Notes under the pieces: model-generated
Seen by the model: only the letters and a program-made list of their open reading frames with translations
Databases searched by the model: none
What the model was told of the DNA's origin: nothing
Translations under genes and position numbers: made by a program
Source: Ichthyophis bannanicus
Lineage: Eukaryota > Chordata > Amphibia > Gymnophiona > Ichthyophiidae
DNA: 64,000 nt
Assembly (NCBI GenBank): GCA_033557465.1
Contig: CM066033.1
Span: 704,043,637 to 704,107,636 of the forward strand
Direction of reading: 5' to 3'
Shown here: positions 63,403 to 64,000 of the stretch, piece by piece
Layout: each line of letters opens with the position of its first letter
How positions within the stretch are numbered: the stretch's first letter is position 1

Positions 63403-64000
63403 TTTATTTATTTATTTATTTATTTATGCTTATTTCTATACCGCTTTTTCCAAAGATCAAAGGCGGTTTACAGGTAACATTTAGTGAACATGGTTTTACA
63501 TAGAACATCGTTTTTTTCATAACTATGTACAGTTAACATGATAAACGATAACATGGAACATTGTTACAGAACTAAATACAGTTTAACATGGATTATTGTT
63601 ACAGAACTATTTACATTTTAACATTAGCTAGTAATGCTTTGTCTATTTACATTGATTCTTTGCTAAATTAAGCTTTGTTTCTTAAATGTAGTGAGTGTTG
63701 AGGCTTGTTGAGCTGTAGTTAAGGAGGATTGTTATGGTTGTGTGGTGTGTTGGGTGGATAGGATTCATTTAAATTTGTGAAGTGTTCTTTAAATAGAAAT
63801 GTCTTCAGTTCTTTTCGAAATGTTTGAAGATCTTTTATTTTGCGGAGTTCTAGCGGGAGTTTATTCCATAGGGTGGGGGCTGCATAAGAGAAGGCTCTTG
63901 AGCTTGTGGTCTTCTTTGTTTTCCGGATGGATTTTTTTATTTCTAGTGAGTAGGTTGCGTTTTGTCTGCGGGCTCTAATTTCTTTTGGAGCTTGAATCAG
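63403..64000 (-). mobile_element. L2-a LINE, 3' end, running off the window
   Basis: ATTT repeat, TATACCGCTTTTTCC...AAGGCGGTTTACAG signature, then 3' UTR. From about 63990 to 63760 (minus) it reads the C-terminal blocks A-F-S-Y-A-A-P-T-L-W-N-K-L-P and FRKELKTFLF. The remainder is beyond the window. Confidence 0.87.

Noticed and set aside
1..64000. Host protein-coding genes, rRNA genes, CRISPR arrays
   Set aside because: Every coding segment with recognisable homology belongs to a mobile element; no rRNA-like or CRISPR-like structure was seen.

Overview
This 64 kb window is vertebrate, repeat-saturated DNA with no host gene I can support. It holds CR1, L2 and L1/Tx1-type LINEs, a CORE-SINE, Harbinger and hAT-type DNA elements, and Ty3/Gypsy LTR elements with a SCAN-like Gag. 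That mixture, with many full-size and lightly damaged copies, points to a large-genome amphibian; a caecilian is my best guess, by inference only.

Layout. 1-4740 is a G-rich minisatellite with a palindromic fold-back element inserted at 1017-1526. From about 5640 to 30672 one L1/Tx1 element on the minus strand (ORF1 at 30145-29090, ORF2 endonuclease at 22090-21290, linker at 16150-15560, RT and C-terminus at 7053-5640) has been split by four later insertions. These are (i) CR1-b, which carries CR1-a and an L2 fragment; (ii) a short L2-a tail; (iii) a GC-rich 5.1 kb element with tyrosine-recombinase and SGNH-hydrolase exons; and (iv) an L2-a LINE that carries a MITE plus a 4.1 kb Harbinger element, itself holding a Penelope-like fragment with a hammerhead ribozyme motif and a hAT MITE.

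From 30673 to 55515 a second nest is cleaner. A CR1 copy contains an L2-a LINE, which contains solo LTR C (33589-35124, TSD ATAC) and LTR element B (35657-52198, TSD ATAG). Element B contains element A (36133-42985, TSD GCTT, sitting in the 3' LTR of B), an L2-a copy and a CR1 fragment. From 55516 to 64000 come an unrecognised ORF, an L2 RT copy, mixed-strand CR1 pieces, a CORE-SINE, solo LTR D (61545-63112, TSD AACC) inside CR1-b, and an L2-a 3' end.

The most interesting system is the LTR family A/B/C/D. All four have LTRs of about 1.5-1.6 kb, and each LTR holds a long reading frame inside U3, in the frame set by LTR base 1. In A and C the ATG lies exactly 27 nt after the LTR start. The predicted proteins are hydrophilic and basic, share W-R/N-K and acidic elements, and all end in M-(D/E)-C-S plus a short tail. 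The internal regions carry a SCAN-like Gag, protease, a dUTPase placed between protease and RT, and then either RT-RNase H without integrase (A) or two tandem integrase C-terminal (GPY/F-like) modules without RT (B). Other notable features are a ~50 bp microinversion exactly across the RT catalytic motif of an L2 copy, SGNH hydrolases in two unrelated element types, and LINE 5' regions built of tandem monomers.
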